Origin: Radiobacillus kanasensis
Lineage (GTDB): Bacteria > Bacillota > Bacilli > Bacillales > Amphibacillaceae
Direction of reading: 5' to 3'
NCBI RefSeq assembly: GCF_021049245.1
Contig: NZ_CP088020.1
Coordinates: forward strand, 3,416,001-3,480,000
DNA length: 64,000 nt
Shown here: one piece after another, positions 47,363 to 55,866 of the stretch
Layout: every line of letters begins with the position of its first letter
Numbering within the stretch: the stretch's first letter is position 1
Notes under the pieces: generated by a model
The model's database searches: none
Seen by the model: only the letters and a program-made list of their open reading frames with translations
Told to the model about the DNA's origin: nothing
Program-made: the position numbers and the translations under genes

Positions 47363-48491
47363 TTGGATTCTTATAAGTATTAGAAAAAGAGACCGTTTCA
47401 ATCCTATAAGTATCTAGAACATCCCACTTTAGGTCATATCCTATTCCTTCTCCGTCTGAAACGTCAATATACCCTTGATCCATAGTAATTTCAGGTTCTA
47501 TAATATCTGTCTCCCAATACCGTGTGGAAGCCGATATATCCCCTGGCAAAGTAAATTGAGGCAAGCTTGCAAGAGCAATATTGTGTGCTCGACCTATTCC
47601 CGCCTCAAGCATTCCTCCACACCAAACCGCAATGTTATGCTTCTGGCAGAGGTCATGGATTCTTATAGCTTCTGTGATTCCTCCAACCCGTCCTATTTTA
47701 ACATTGATGACCTGACAGCTCCCTAACTCTATAGCAGCCTTTGCATCTGTGAACGATGTGATCCCTTCATCCAGGCAAATAGGAGTACGGATTTCTTTTT
47801 GTAAAATAGCATGATCCACCAAATCATCTTGCCGCAGTGGTTGCTCGATCATCATAAGATTAAACTGGTCGAATTGTTTTATGAGTTCGATATCTTCTAA
47901 CGTATAAGCAGAATTCGCGTCGACCATTATGGGGAGTATCGGGAAAGCCTTTCTTACTTCTTTCAGCATTTCAACATCCCAACCCGGCTTTACTTTTAAC
48001 TTCACTCTTTTATAACCAGCAGAAACATTTTTTTTAATGATTTGGATCAGCTTTTCCAAACTTGGTTGAATCCCTATGCTAACTCCAACCTCAATCCTCT
48101 TCCTTTTTCCACCCAATATATCCGAAAGAGGCTTTTGTTCTTTTTTGGCATATAGGTCCCATACTGCCCCTTCTAAAGCCGCTTTCGCCATATTATTTTT
48201 CTGGACAGCTCCAAAGACATCTACTAGCTCTTTAGGATGTTGCCATTCTCGGCGAAACATAAGAGGAATAAGAAATTGTTCGAGCATATATTTTGTCGTC
48301 TCAACGGTTTCTTCCGTGTACCATGGTGTTGTAAAAGCAACCGATTCCCCATAGCCTTTCCGTCCGTTTTGATCTACAACCTCTATGATAAAAAATTCCT
48401 TCTCCTGTATCGTACCAAAGCTCGTTTCAAACGGGTGTTTTAGCTCCATTTGTAATCGATGTAGATGTACTTCTTTAATAGAATCACGCAC
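47340..48491 (-). CDS. menC: o-Succinylbenzoate synthase / N-succinylamino acid racemase
   Basis: Enolase-superfamily enzyme, 383 residues. K164-L-K166 in KRVKLKVKPGWD, metal ligands D191, E216 and D241, and second lysine K265 in INVKIGRVGG form the muconate-lactonizing subgroup site. It closely follows the Geobacillus NSAR/OSBS type (QMELKHPFETSFGTIQEKEF, VWCGGMLEAGIGRAHN), which makes o-succinylbenzoate for menaquinone and/or racemises N-succinylamino acids. No other men genes are adjacent, so the racemase role is possible. GTG at 48491 with AGGAGG upstream. Confidence 0.88.
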   Translation of the reverse strand: MRDSIKEVHLHRLQMELKHPFETSFGTIQEKEFFIIEVVDQNGRKGYGESVAFTTPWYTEETVETTKYMLEQFLIPLMFRREWQHPKELVDVFGAVQKNNMAKAALEGAVWDLYAKKEQKPLSDILGGKRKRIEVGVSIGIQPSLEKLIQIIKKNVSAGYKRVKLKVKPGWDVEMLKEVRKAFPILPIMVDANSAYTLEDIELIKQFDQFNLMMIEQPLRQDDLVDHAILQKEIRTPICLDEGITSFTDAKAAIELGSCQVINVKIGRVGGITEAIRIHDLCQKHNIAVWCGGMLEAGIGRAHNIALASLPQFTLPGDISASTRYWETDIIEPEITMDQGYIDVSDGEGIGYDLKWDVLDTYRIETVSFSNTYKNPIRQFHKK

Positions 48492-48529
48492 GATGCATTC
48501 CTCCTAGCCTCATTATAAAGGAAAGCATA

Positions 48530-48558
48530 GAAAAGGTGTATCCAAATAGATACACCTT
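48530..48558 (-). terminator. Terminator after pta
   Basis: Perfect stem AAGGTGTATC/GATACACCTT plus TTTTC on the minus strand. Confidence 0.9.
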
Positions 48559-48563
48559 CGACC

Positions 48564-49535
48564 TTATAAGGATTGAGCGGCCGTAATCAAAGCAAGCTTA
48601 TAAACATCCTCTTCATTACATCCGCGAGATAGATCATTTACTGGGCTATTTAGTCCTTGAAGAATCGGACCAACTGCATCAAAGTTGCCTAAACGTTGTG
48701 CAATCTTGTAGCCAATATTCCCTGCCTCTAAGCTAGGGAAGATAAACACATTTGCATCCCCTTTCAGTACAGAATCGGGAGCTTTCTTTTCTGCTACAGA
48801 AGGGACAAAAGCTGCGTCAAACTGAAATTCCCCATCTAAAACAAGATTAGGATTTTGTTGCTTTGCGATGGAAACAGCCTCTGAAACACGTTCTGTTTCC
48901 TCTGATTTGGCAGAACCTTTTGTTGAAAAGCTTAGCATTGCTACTTTTGGATCAATATCGAACATCGCTGCTGTATCTGCACTCGCTAGAGCAATCTCTG
49001 CTAAGTCTTGGCTGTCAGGAGCAATATTGATGGCACAGTCTGCAAATACGTATTTTTCATCGTCTCGAACCATGATGAATACACCAGACGTCTTTTTAAT
49101 TCCTTGTTGTGTCTTAATAATTTGCAAAGCTGGTCGCACTGTATCCGCCGTAGAGTGTGTCGCACCACTTACAAGTCCATCCGCTTCATTCATATACACA
49201 AGCATCGTGCCGAAATAATTCACATTTAGTAGAATCTCTCTTGCTTGTTCCTCCGTCGCTTTTCCTTTTCGTCTTTCCACAAAGCTAGCAACCACTTTAT
49301 CGAAATCAGCATATTGTTTCGGATCAATTATTTCAACAGAAGTGACATCTACTCCTAATTCCGAAGCTTTCTGTATTACTTTTTCTTTCTCTCCAATTAA
49401 TACAGGATTAACAATTCCATCTTTATTCAAGGAACTTGCTGCGCGAAGAATTCTTTCATCCAATGCTTCCGGAAACACAATTCTCTTCGCATTCCCTTTC
49501 AATTTTCCTTTCAAACCGGTAAATAAATCTGACAT
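48564..49535 (-). CDS. pta: Phosphate acetyltransferase
   Basis: Acetyl-CoA plus phosphate to acetyl phosphate, overflow acetate metabolism. 323 residues from ATG at 49535, exactly the B. subtilis length. Family motifs GLVSGATHSTADTVRPALQI and VFIFPSLEAGNIGYKIAQRLG, with the C-terminal GPILQGLNSPVNDLSRGC. A TTG at 49550 lies in the ribosome site GGAGGG and is rejected. Divergent from hemQ, as in B. subtilis. Confidence 0.97.
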   Translation of the reverse strand: MSDLFTGLKGKLKGNAKRIVFPEALDERILRAASSLNKDGIVNPVLIGEKEKVIQKASELGVDVTSVEIIDPKQYADFDKVVASFVERRKGKATEEQAREILLNVNYFGTMLVYMNEADGLVSGATHSTADTVRPALQIIKTQQGIKKTSGVFIMVRDDEKYVFADCAINIAPDSQDLAEIALASADTAAMFDIDPKVAMLSFSTKGSAKSEETERVSEAVSIAKQQNPNLVLDGEFQFDAAFVPSVAEKKAPDSVLKGDANVFIFPSLEAGNIGYKIAQRLGNFDAVGPILQGLNSPVNDLSRGCNEEDVYKLALITAAQSL

Positions 49536-49733
49536 ACATAAACCCTCCAAAGTCTGTTCTGTATTATATGATACGCCTTTTTCTTATATAACAAAAGCAT
49601 AAATTTTGTGAACAATTGAACGTGTTTTTGTCTTTTTCATGACACTTGATTAGACACAAAACCTTCAAAATCGCCTATGTACCTTGTCGCCCAAGCGTTT
49701 TGATTCCTTTACTATGTCATTAGCCGGAAGCCT

Positions 49734-49751
49734 GTCTTGATGATTATCATT
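49734..49751. promoter_or_regulatory. Partial Fur/PerR-like box upstream of hemQ
   Basis: CTTGATGATTATCAT keeps the full right half ATTATCA and part of the left half of TGATAATNATTATCA (about 11 of 14 positions). Iron or peroxide control of coproheme decarboxylase is plausible but unproven. Confidence 0.35.
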
Positions 49752-49802
49752 CCCTAATTATGTTATATTAAAAACAAGATAACCTAGAAGGAGAGATTCA
49801 AC

Positions 49803-50549
49803 ATGGCAGAAGCAGTAGAAACCATGGATGGTTGGTATTGTTTACATGATTTACGTACAATCGATTGGTCCTCTTGGAAGCTTGCTTCCGATGAAGAACG
49901 CCAATCTGCTTTACAGGAATTTGAGCAGCTTGTTTCAAACTGGGAAGACACGGAAAAGGGCCGTGGAGGAAGCCATGCACTTTATACCGTTGTTGGTCAA
50001 AAAGCAGATCTCATTTGGATGGTCCTTCGCCCAACGATGAAAGAGCTACATGAGCTTGAAACAGCGTTTAATAAAAGTAAACTAGCTGAATATACGAAGC
50101 CTGTATATTCGTACGTTTCTATCGTAGAACTTTCTAAATATATGGCAAAAGAAGGCGAAAATCCGGAGGAAAACCCAGAAATACAAGCGAGATTGAAGCC
50201 TGTCTTACCTAAATGGAACCACATATGTTTCTATCCAATGGACAAGCGACGTCAAGGAGAAGACAACTGGTACAGGCTTCCAATGAAGGATCGCCAAAAG
50301 CTTATGTATGAACACGGCATGACTGGACGCAAATATGCAGGTAAAATCCGTCAAATCATTACAGGTTCCATGGGACTTGATGACTGGGAATGGAGCGTAA
50401 CCCTATTTGCTCACGATGCTTTAGATATTAAACGACTTGTTTATGAAATGAGATTTGATGAAGTAACCGCGCGTTACGGTGAATTTGGACCTTTCTATGT
50501 TGGTAACATTTTAAAGAAAGACGAAATCGATACGTACTTCGCTATATAA
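49803..50549 (+). CDS. hemQ: Coproheme decarboxylase HemQ
   Basis: Last step of the coproporphyrin-dependent heme pathway of Gram-positives: converts coproheme to heme b. 248 residues, chlorite-dismutase fold. Y144 in [11 protein letters not shown] corresponds to the catalytic tyrosine (Y145 in Geobacillus) and H171 in [13 protein letters not shown] to the proximal heme ligand. GGAGAG upstream of ATG. Same divergent arrangement with pta as B. subtilis ywfI. Confidence 0.97.
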   Translation: MAEAVETMDGWYCLHDLRTIDWSSWKLASDEERQSALQEFEQLVSNWEDTEKGRGGSHALYTVVGQKADLIWMVLRPTMKELHELETAFNKSKLAEYTKPVYSYVSIVELSKYMAKEGENPEENPEIQARLKPVLPKWNHICFYPMDKRRQGEDNWYRLPMKDRQKLMYEHGMTGRKYAGKIRQIITGSMGLDDWEWSVTLFAHDALDIKRLVYEMRFDEVTARYGEFGPFYVGNILKKDEIDTYFAI

Positions 50550-50562
50550 CAGAGCATCACCG

Positions 50563-50594
50563 AAGCCACTACCTATGAGGTAGTGGCTTTTTTG
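50563..50594 (+). terminator. Terminator after hemQ
   Basis: Perfect stem AAGCCACTACC/GGTAGTGGCTT, five-base loop, TTTT. Confidence 0.95.
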
Positions 50595-50599
50595 TTGTT

Positions 50600-50745
50600 G
50601 GGCGCGTTAGGAGCTGGAGCTGGACGAGGCCCAAGGACCCGCAGACCATCCTAGCAAGACTGCCCTTACCTCTATCCGATAACTATTCGGCCTTAGCCTA
50701 ATTTCCTTTAAGGAAGGTCCATTAAAACCGGGCGCACCGTGCTTT
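50600..50745. repeat. GC-rich dispersed repeat, partial copy
   Basis: Begins GGGCGCGTTAGGAGCTGGAG and ends AAAACCGGGCGCACCGTGC. The GGGCGCGTTAGGA start is shared with 15893 onward and GGAGCTGGAC with other fragments. It fills the hemQ-cwlJ gap. Confidence 0.6.
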
Positions 50746-50783
50746 TGTTGTTACAAAAAACGGGTTGTCCTTCTTTTTTTCTA

Positions 50784-50812
50784 CACATATCCCAATATTA
50801 ATTGCATATATA
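50784..50812 (+). promoter_or_regulatory. Candidate sigma-E promoter of cwlJ
   Basis: CACATATC, about 13 bases, then CATATATA (50805-50812), similar to the sigma-E pattern ATA / CATANNNT. cwlJ is mother-cell expressed in B. subtilis. Tentative. Confidence 0.3.
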
Positions 50813-50880
50813 TGGTTGTAGAGGATTGCGAGAGGTAGGAACTTCTCTCAAATCGTCTTTCTTCAAAGAGAGGTGACATC

Positions 50881-51303
50881 ATGGCTGTAGTAGGGCATAC
50901 AGAGGAAGATGTTAAGTTGTTAGCACGCTTAATGAGAGCGGAAGCGGAAGGAGAAGGGCAGCTAGGTATGCTCATGGTAGGCAACACAGGTGTTAATCGT
51001 GTTCGATCGGATTGTTTAGATTTCACAAAGCTAAACTCTATTCGTGACATGGTCTTTCAAAGTCCTGGTGGCTTTGAGGCTACGCAAAAAGGATATTTTT
51101 ATCAAAGAGCCCGTGACAAGGAAATTGAGCTTGCCCGTAAGGTGATTCAGGGAAATCGGTATCATCCTGCGAGTAATTCCTTATGGTTTTTCAAACCTTC
51201 CGGAAGCTGTCCCACACAGTGGTTTAATCAATGGAATTCTGGAAGATACAAGTCACATTGCTTTTATTCACCGACTCAATCAGCATGTCCTAAAGTATTT
51301 TAA
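50881..51303 (+). CDS. cwlJ: Spore cortex-lytic enzyme CwlJ
   Basis: Muramidase-type hydrolase of the spore coat, needed for Ca-DPA triggered germination. 140 residues, Hydrolase_2 (SleB/CwlJ) domain only, with LARLMRAEAEGEGQLGMLMVGNTGVNR carrying the conserved glutamate and KVIQGNRYHPASNSLWFFKP. No signal peptide, as usual for CwlJ. GAGAGGTG precedes ATG. Followed by gerQ, the B. subtilis cwlJ-gerQ operon; GerQ is needed to place CwlJ in the coat. Confidence 0.96.
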   Translation: MAVVGHTEEDVKLLARLMRAEAEGEGQLGMLMVGNTGVNRVRSDCLDFTKLNSIRDMVFQSPGGFEATQKGYFYQRARDKEIELARKVIQGNRYHPASNSLWFFKPSGSCPTQWFNQWNSGRYKSHCFYSPTQSACPKVF

Positions 51304-51424
51304 GTAGAACTTCCAAAACTTGTTCTATTCTTGAATGCTGTGACTACGAATAAGTAAGGGATAGCTTTAAATTCTATGAAGCATCCCTGTTATAAAATAA
51401 GAACCTGGAAAGGGGAATGTTTGT

Positions 51425-51898
51425 ATGAGTAATGAGGAAAACCGTAACGTACCACCACAGTATTATCAAGCACCACCAACTGCAGGAAATGGATACACTC
51501 CAACACCTCCAGCAACACCAAATCAACCATACTACCCAACTGCCACACCACCTAACTATGGCAATATCCCTGGTGTGCAAGTTCCACCCGTGACACCACC
51601 TGCTACAGTACCGGGATTACTCCCAATTGAGGAATCCTATATTGAGAACATCCTGCGTTTAAACAAAGGAAAACCAGCCATCGTTTACGCATCTTTCGAT
51701 AATAACTCCAAGGTGTTTACTGGCATCATTGAGGCGGCAGGCAGAGACCATCTAATACTTAGTGATCCGGAAACAGAAAATCGCTTTTTAATCCCAATGA
51801 TTTATTTGGATTACGTAACGTTTGATGAGGAAATTCTTTATGAATATCCTTATGCTGCCGCTCCAGGAAATCAGATGGCGACATACCCACCGAGATAA
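51425..51898 (+). CDS. gerQ: Spore coat protein GerQ
   Basis: Coat protein required for CwlJ localisation and cross-linked by transglutaminase in B. subtilis. 157 residues: a low-complexity Pro/Tyr/Thr/Asn-rich N-terminus (about 8-65) and a conserved C-terminal domain with PIEESYIENILRLNKGKPAIVYASF and IIEAAGRDHLILSDPETENRFLIPMIYLDYVTF. It is 122 bases downstream of cwlJ. The N-terminal region is shorter than in B. subtilis (181 aa total). Confidence 0.95.
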   Translation: MSNEENRNVPPQYYQAPPTAGNGYTPTPPATPNQPYYPTATPPNYGNIPGVQVPPVTPPATVPGLLPIEESYIENILRLNKGKPAIVYASFDNNSKVFTGIIEAAGRDHLILSDPETENRFLIPMIYLDYVTFDEEILYEYPYAAAPGNQMATYPPR

Positions 51899-51902
51899 AA
51901 AT

Positions 51903-51953
51903 CAAAAGCGGAAGCGTCCAGATAGCTGAACTTGAAGCTGGACGTGGCGTCCT
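51903..51953. repeat. GC-rich dispersed repeat fragment
   Basis: AAAAGCGGAAGCGTCCAGAT and TGAAGCTGGACGTGGC, the latter identical to 16022 onward. Confidence 0.6.
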
Positions 51954-51971
51954 GTAAAAAACTCAATGTGT

Positions 51972-52006
51972 AAAAAAGCCCTTGCCGCTCATTTGCAGCA
52001 AGGGCT
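51972..52006. terminator. Terminator-like hairpin
   Basis: Stem AGCCCTTGC/GCAAGGGCT with a 12-base loop. The best T run (TTTTTT) is on the minus strand; the plus side reads CCTTATTCTTTTT. Confidence 0.6.
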
Positions 52007-52032
52007 CCTTATTCTTTTTAAGGAGGCTAATT

Positions 52033-52287
52033 ATGAAAGATCCTTATAAAAAATTTGCTAGTCTCCAATTATTCATGACCGTACTTTCTGTCGTGTTTGG
52101 AGGCTTTGCTATTGCAAAGGGGTACTATGTGCTCGTCTTTCTAGCACTCATCACATTGTCCTTAAGCTTTGTTTTTGAAGGCATTATCGATTGGAAAAAA
52201 CAACGAATCCCTCTATTTCTTCTTCAAATGATTCGAGCATTAATTATTGTAACTTTTGCCTTTTACCTGTATTTTAGAATAGCTTAG
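52033..52287 (+). CDS. Small membrane protein, unknown
   Basis: 84 residues from ATG at 52033, chosen because AAGGAGG lies six bases upstream; the frame opens at 51982. Hydrophobic segments at about 11-28, 31-48 and 60-80, so two or three helices. No family recognised. Its 3' end overlaps the end of convergent ywdK by 14 bases. Confidence 0.65.
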   Translation: MKDPYKKFASLQLFMTVLSVVFGGFAIAKGYYVLVFLALITLSLSFVFEGIIDWKKQRIPLFLLQMIRALIIVTFAFYLYFRIA

Positions 52288-52642
52288 TGACGGCGATCCC
52301 AAGTATGACCCACCCAGCCAAGAACGCCACTCCGCCTAATGGAGTAATCATGGCTAGTGCTTTTATGCCTGTTGAAGCATAGATATAAAGACTCCCCGAA
52401 AATAAGATAATTCCAATAAAGAATAACCAACCAGCTGTGGTTAAGTTAGAAATTTGGGTTTTCATCATGAATAAACCAGTCACGAACAAGGCCATCGTAT
52501 GGAACATTTGGTACGTGACTGCTTTTTCCCATGTTTTCAGCATTTTTTCGGACAGTTTCCCCTCTAACCCATGGGCACCAAATGCGCCTAAAGCTACAGC
52601 CAAAAAGCCGTTGATGACAGCCAATAAGAAAAATAATTTCAT
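52274..52642 (-). CDS. ywdK: DUF423 membrane protein YwdK
   Basis: 122 residues, four transmembrane helices. MKLFFLLAVINGFLAVALGAFGAHGLEGKLS and SGSLYIYA with ITPLGGVAFLAGW are DUF423 signatures. Function unknown. ATG at 52642 has GAGGGTG nine bases upstream and aligns with B. subtilis YwdK; the GTG at 52654 lies on the ribosome site. It follows ywdI by 18 bases, as an operon. Confidence 0.93.
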   Translation of the reverse strand: MKLFFLLAVINGFLAVALGAFGAHGLEGKLSEKMLKTWEKAVTYQMFHTMALFVTGLFMMKTQISNLTTAGWLFFIGIILFSGSLYIYASTGIKALAMITPLGGVAFLAGWVILGIAVTKLF

Positions 52643-52660
52643 CTGTACATTCACCCTCTG

Positions 52661-52933
52661 TTAAAAATCAAAAATAGAATCTCCGTTTGCATCTTCATCT
52701 TTCAGTCGTTCTGTATTTAAGGGTTGAATCCCTTTTGGTTCCGTTTGTGTGGGCATGGCAGGTATAGATGGCTGGGTTGCAGCTTGATCTTCTTGATCAT
52801 CAAGTAGAAGATCTGCCAGCAATCGGACAGCACGAACATGCTCTCTTACCTTACCTGATTGGTTTTTATGTTGAAGGGCTTTTTGAATTTCCGCCTCCAT
52901 CTTCTGTAATACGGATTCATCTTGGATAGTCAA
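52661..52933 (-). CDS. ywdI: YwdI family protein (DUF5327)
   Basis: 90 residues. N-terminal helical part SVLQKMEAEIQKALQHKNQSGKVREHVRAVRLLADLLL, a proline/threonine linker, and the C-terminal end DANGDSIFDF, all as in YwdI. Function unknown, cytosolic. TTG at 52933 with GGAGG eight bases upstream. Paired with ywdK. Confidence 0.85.
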   Translation of the reverse strand: MTIQDESVLQKMEAEIQKALQHKNQSGKVREHVRAVRLLADLLLDDQEDQAATQPSIPAMPTQTEPKGIQPLNTERLKDEDANGDSIFDF

Positions 52934-53003
52934 TTATAATTCCTCCTTCTAACACTTTCATGGTAAGTATAACATGATTGTACGAGAACTTCCCTTTTTG
53001 CAT

Positions 53004-53040
53004 TTAAAAAACTCACTAACCGAATCAGTAGTGAGTTTTA
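53004..53040 (-). terminator. Terminator of the small minus-strand ORF
   Basis: Stem ACTCACTA/TAGTGAGT, loop about eight, T run TTTTTT on the minus strand. Confidence 0.75.
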
Positions 53041-53155
53041 TTCATTATATTATGTAATTCTTTACTTCCGGGACAGTGGTAGCTTTAAGTTAAGGGCAAA
53101 TTCAGAGCACAGGTATTTTTGACATAACTCGGCATAGTACACCCTATAATCATTC

Positions 53156-53290
53156 TTAACAAGTATGATTATAAGTTCTTTGCTCTAGTTTGTAATTCTC
53201 GTACATCCACTTGATAAATTCTAATTCCTTTTCTTGGAGTTCACGACATAGTTGTTGTTCAAATTCTTCTAAAAAGCTTGAAAAATCCAT
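53156..53290 (-). CDS. Possible 44-aa protein
   Basis: Frame MDFSSFLEEFEQQLCRELQE continuing KELEFIKWMYENYKLEQ, acidic and helical throughout, with no hydrophobic segment. GGGGG lies 12 bases upstream of ATG (weak spacing). A minus-strand terminator 115 bases downstream supports transcription. No family recognised; coding status is a guess from composition and context. Confidence 0.45.
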   Translation of the reverse strand: MDFSSFLEEFEQQLCRELQEKELEFIKWMYENYKLEQRTYNHTC

Positions 53291-53570
53291 CACCGTATAA
53301 TTCCCCCTAAGCACCAATGTAAACGCTTACCCCGATATATCCCTATGAAGTCATAGAGTTCTTCTCTATTATCATTCTAACTGCACTAGTTTCAATTATT
53401 CAACAAAAATCTGAAAAAAGTATGAAAATCCTGCAAAATACCCGTGTTATTTGTCCTATTTTCTAGATGATAACGCCACTCTACGTATAGTCTTTTATGT
53501 AGTCTAGGGTACAAGTACCCGTTGCTCTTTTTGGTTAAACCTATTTCTTCTAGTTTTTTAAATTTTTATA

Positions 53571-53602
53571 GAAAAAGAGAACGCAGCCACGTTCTCTTTT
53601 TC
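53571..53602. terminator. Terminator after the acyltransferase gene
   Basis: Perfect stem GAAAAAGAGAACG/CGTTCTCTTTTTC with a six-base loop, T runs on both strands. Confidence 0.9.
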
Positions 53603-53607
53603 CCTTC

Positions 53608-54648
53608 CTATTTTTGCTCATATAATTCACGTCCATTTTCTCGTGCAGCTCTTTTGCGAATTCGTTCATTAAAGAGCGTCCGTATTCCTGACGTCGTTCC
53701 TTCCACCACTGGTTGGAAAGAGGCAACAATCCATCCACTACTTAACAACCAGACAATCGCAATGGAAATGACAGCAAGACCTAAGATATCCAATATATGA
53801 TTTACGCTAAACCAATCAGCCTCTCTAAAGTATTGGATAAAAAAGCCGTGTAACAAATAAACATAAATCGTCTTTTGACCAATTGCCGTATATCTAAACG
53901 ATGTGTTCGGAATCCACGCGAGTACACTAAAGGACATAAGGACGGCTACACCATATACTCCTATTCTCGCTAATCCTCCTATACTTTCTGCATCTAAATT
54001 AGAATAGGATTTGGATCCTAATAGCCAATCTGTTGAGAAGTCTGGAGTTAAATAGATAACAAGTGCGATTGTTAGTAAGACAAGAACCGATGCATATTTT
54101 GTTCCTTTCCGTTTCAACATGGAAAGGTGTTCTTGGTTCAGATAATAGCCAATTAAGAAAAACGGAAAAAACACAAACGTTCTAGACAGACTAAAATAGT
54201 GCCCAAAAACATCTAGATAACCAATTCCAATCCCTAAGGCTAACGCTATAGGAAGCCCCATTTTACCATCCAATTTTTTATAGAAGATCAATAGAATATG
54301 CCAGCAAAACAAGCTGATTAAAAACCATAACGCCCAATGTGGATAGAAAATAGGTTCTACCCAATTCTCTCTTCCAATTGAATAGTAATAAACAGTATAA
54401 ATCATTTGGAATAGTAAATAAGGTACGATTAATTTCTTCGCTAATTTTTTCAAATATCCTGACTTACTAGAGCCTTTTGCAAAAAATCCGGAAAGCATGA
54501 TGAATAATGGCATATGGAAGGTATAAATCCACTGGTATAACACATGGACCGTCGTTGATTCAGAAGTAAATGGCTGAATGACATGACCAAAGACGACCAG
54601 AGTAATCAGGAGGACCTTCGCGTTGTCCAAATACGCATTTCGTTGCAT
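53608..54648 (-). CDS. Membrane acyltransferase (acyltransferase_3 family)
   Basis: 346 residues, about ten transmembrane helices. N-terminal MQRNAYLDNAKVLLITLVVFGHVIQPF contains the family's conserved histidine (H22), followed by FHMPLFIMLSGFFAKG. Proteins of this kind O-acetylate cell-surface sugars (OafA/YkrP-like). Acceptor unknown. The ribosome site is weak (AAAAGGA, 12 bases before ATG). The basic C-terminus RIRKRAARENG is cytosolic. Monocistronic. Confidence 0.9.
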   Translation of the reverse strand: MQRNAYLDNAKVLLITLVVFGHVIQPFTSESTTVHVLYQWIYTFHMPLFIMLSGFFAKGSSKSGYLKKLAKKLIVPYLLFQMIYTVYYYSIGRENWVEPIFYPHWALWFLISLFCWHILLIFYKKLDGKMGLPIALALGIGIGYLDVFGHYFSLSRTFVFFPFFLIGYYLNQEHLSMLKRKGTKYASVLVLLTIALVIYLTPDFSTDWLLGSKSYSNLDAESIGGLARIGVYGVAVLMSFSVLAWIPNTSFRYTAIGQKTIYVYLLHGFFIQYFREADWFSVNHILDILGLAVISIAIVWLLSSGWIVASFQPVVEGTTSGIRTLFNERIRKRAARENGRELYEQK

Positions 54649-54847
54649 AAGATACTCAGTCCTTTTCTTATAGTCGTAAATTTCATCCTGTTCTTGTGAT
54701 ATATATTCGAATCCGCTTCCTCATTTTTTTGCGGTTGTTACTACTTTGTTACCTTATTTAAATAACTCGCAACAATTGTAATTTTCATTTTCTTGGACGA
54801 GACCTCTCATCAGGATATTCATTAAATATGCTTTTTATAATGGCTAA

Positions 54848-54880
54848 ATAAAAAATGCCTTCCCTTCTCAGGAAGACATT
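54848..54880 (-). terminator. Terminator after ku
   Basis: Ten-pair stem AATGTCTTCC/GGAAGGCATT (one G-U) and TTTTTT on the minus strand. Confidence 0.9.
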
Positions 54881-54884
54881 CTTA

Positions 54885-55739
54885 TTAAGCTTGTTTTCTT
54901 GTTTTTTTCGTCGCTGTTGTAGTTTTCTTTCGAGCAGCTGGCTTCTTAGGTTTTGTTGGTTTCGTCTTCTTAGCTCGATCTAAGGAAGCCTCTAAAGCAT
55001 CCATCAGATTTGTAACATTATCCGGCACAGCTTTATCCTTAGCCGTTGCAGTTTGATTACTGTTCTTCTTCTCTTCAATTAACTCAATTAAGGCTGTTCG
55101 GTAATCATCTTTGTATTTTTCTGGATCAAATTCTGTCGTTAACTGATCAATCAGCATCTTAGCTGTGTCTAGTTCCTTAGCCACCGCTTCTGTCTCTGCA
55201 GGAACATTAGGCACATCCGCAACGTTTCTAACTTCATCTGGAAAGTGGATGGTCTCGACAACCAATGTGTTTTCATATACCCTAATGACAGCCAGTTGTT
55301 CCTTAGAGCGAATCATCATTTTGGCGACACCAATTTTCCCGGTATCCTTTAATGCTGTTCTTAACAGGGTATAGGCTTTCCCGCCTCCCTCATTTGGAGA
55401 AAGATAGTAGCTTTTTTCAAAATAAATGGGATCAATTTCTTCTAGCTTTACGAAGTCCACAATCTCAACCGATTTTTCTGTCTGCTCTTTTCGGAGATTT
55501 TCCAATTCTTCATCATCCAGCATGACGAATTTATTTTTGGCATACTCGTATGCTTTAACGATTTCTTCTGCCTGCACTTCTCGATCACAAACTGGGCAAA
55601 CTTTTTCATATTTTATTGGAGACTGGCATTCTTTATGGAGCTGTCTTAACTTGATGTCTTTATCCTCTGTGGCCGCATGAAGCTTGACTGGAATATTCAC
55701 GAGTCCAAAGCTAATGGTCCCTTTCCACATCGTATGCAT
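54885..55739 (-). CDS. ku: Non-homologous end joining protein Ku
   Basis: Binds DNA ends as a homodimer and recruits LigD. 284 residues from ATG at 55739 (AAGGAG nine bases upstream; a start six codons earlier is weaker). Ku core about 1-230 with MWKGTISFGLVNIPVKLHAATE, then a lysine/threonine-rich tail TKPTKPKKPAARKKTTT that is typical of bacterial Ku and extends DNA contacts. Divergent from ligD, 127 bases apart. In B. subtilis the pair (ykoV-ykoU) acts in spores. Confidence 0.96.
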   Translation of the reverse strand: MHTMWKGTISFGLVNIPVKLHAATEDKDIKLRQLHKECQSPIKYEKVCPVCDREVQAEEIVKAYEYAKNKFVMLDDEELENLRKEQTEKSVEIVDFVKLEEIDPIYFEKSYYLSPNEGGGKAYTLLRTALKDTGKIGVAKMMIRSKEQLAVIRVYENTLVVETIHFPDEVRNVADVPNVPAETEAVAKELDTAKMLIDQLTTEFDPEKYKDDYRTALIELIEEKKNSNQTATAKDKAVPDNVTNLMDALEASLDRAKKTKPTKPKKPAARKKTTTATKKTRKQA

Positions 55740-55866
55740 ATAAGCATTCTCCTTCATTTTTTAGCTTAGTTTGTCTGATTACTATGTTTTTTATGATTAA
55801 TAATTTCACAACCTGCCAAGACTAAAAGAACAAAAGCGTAGGCGCACAAAAGGGAGATGGACACCT

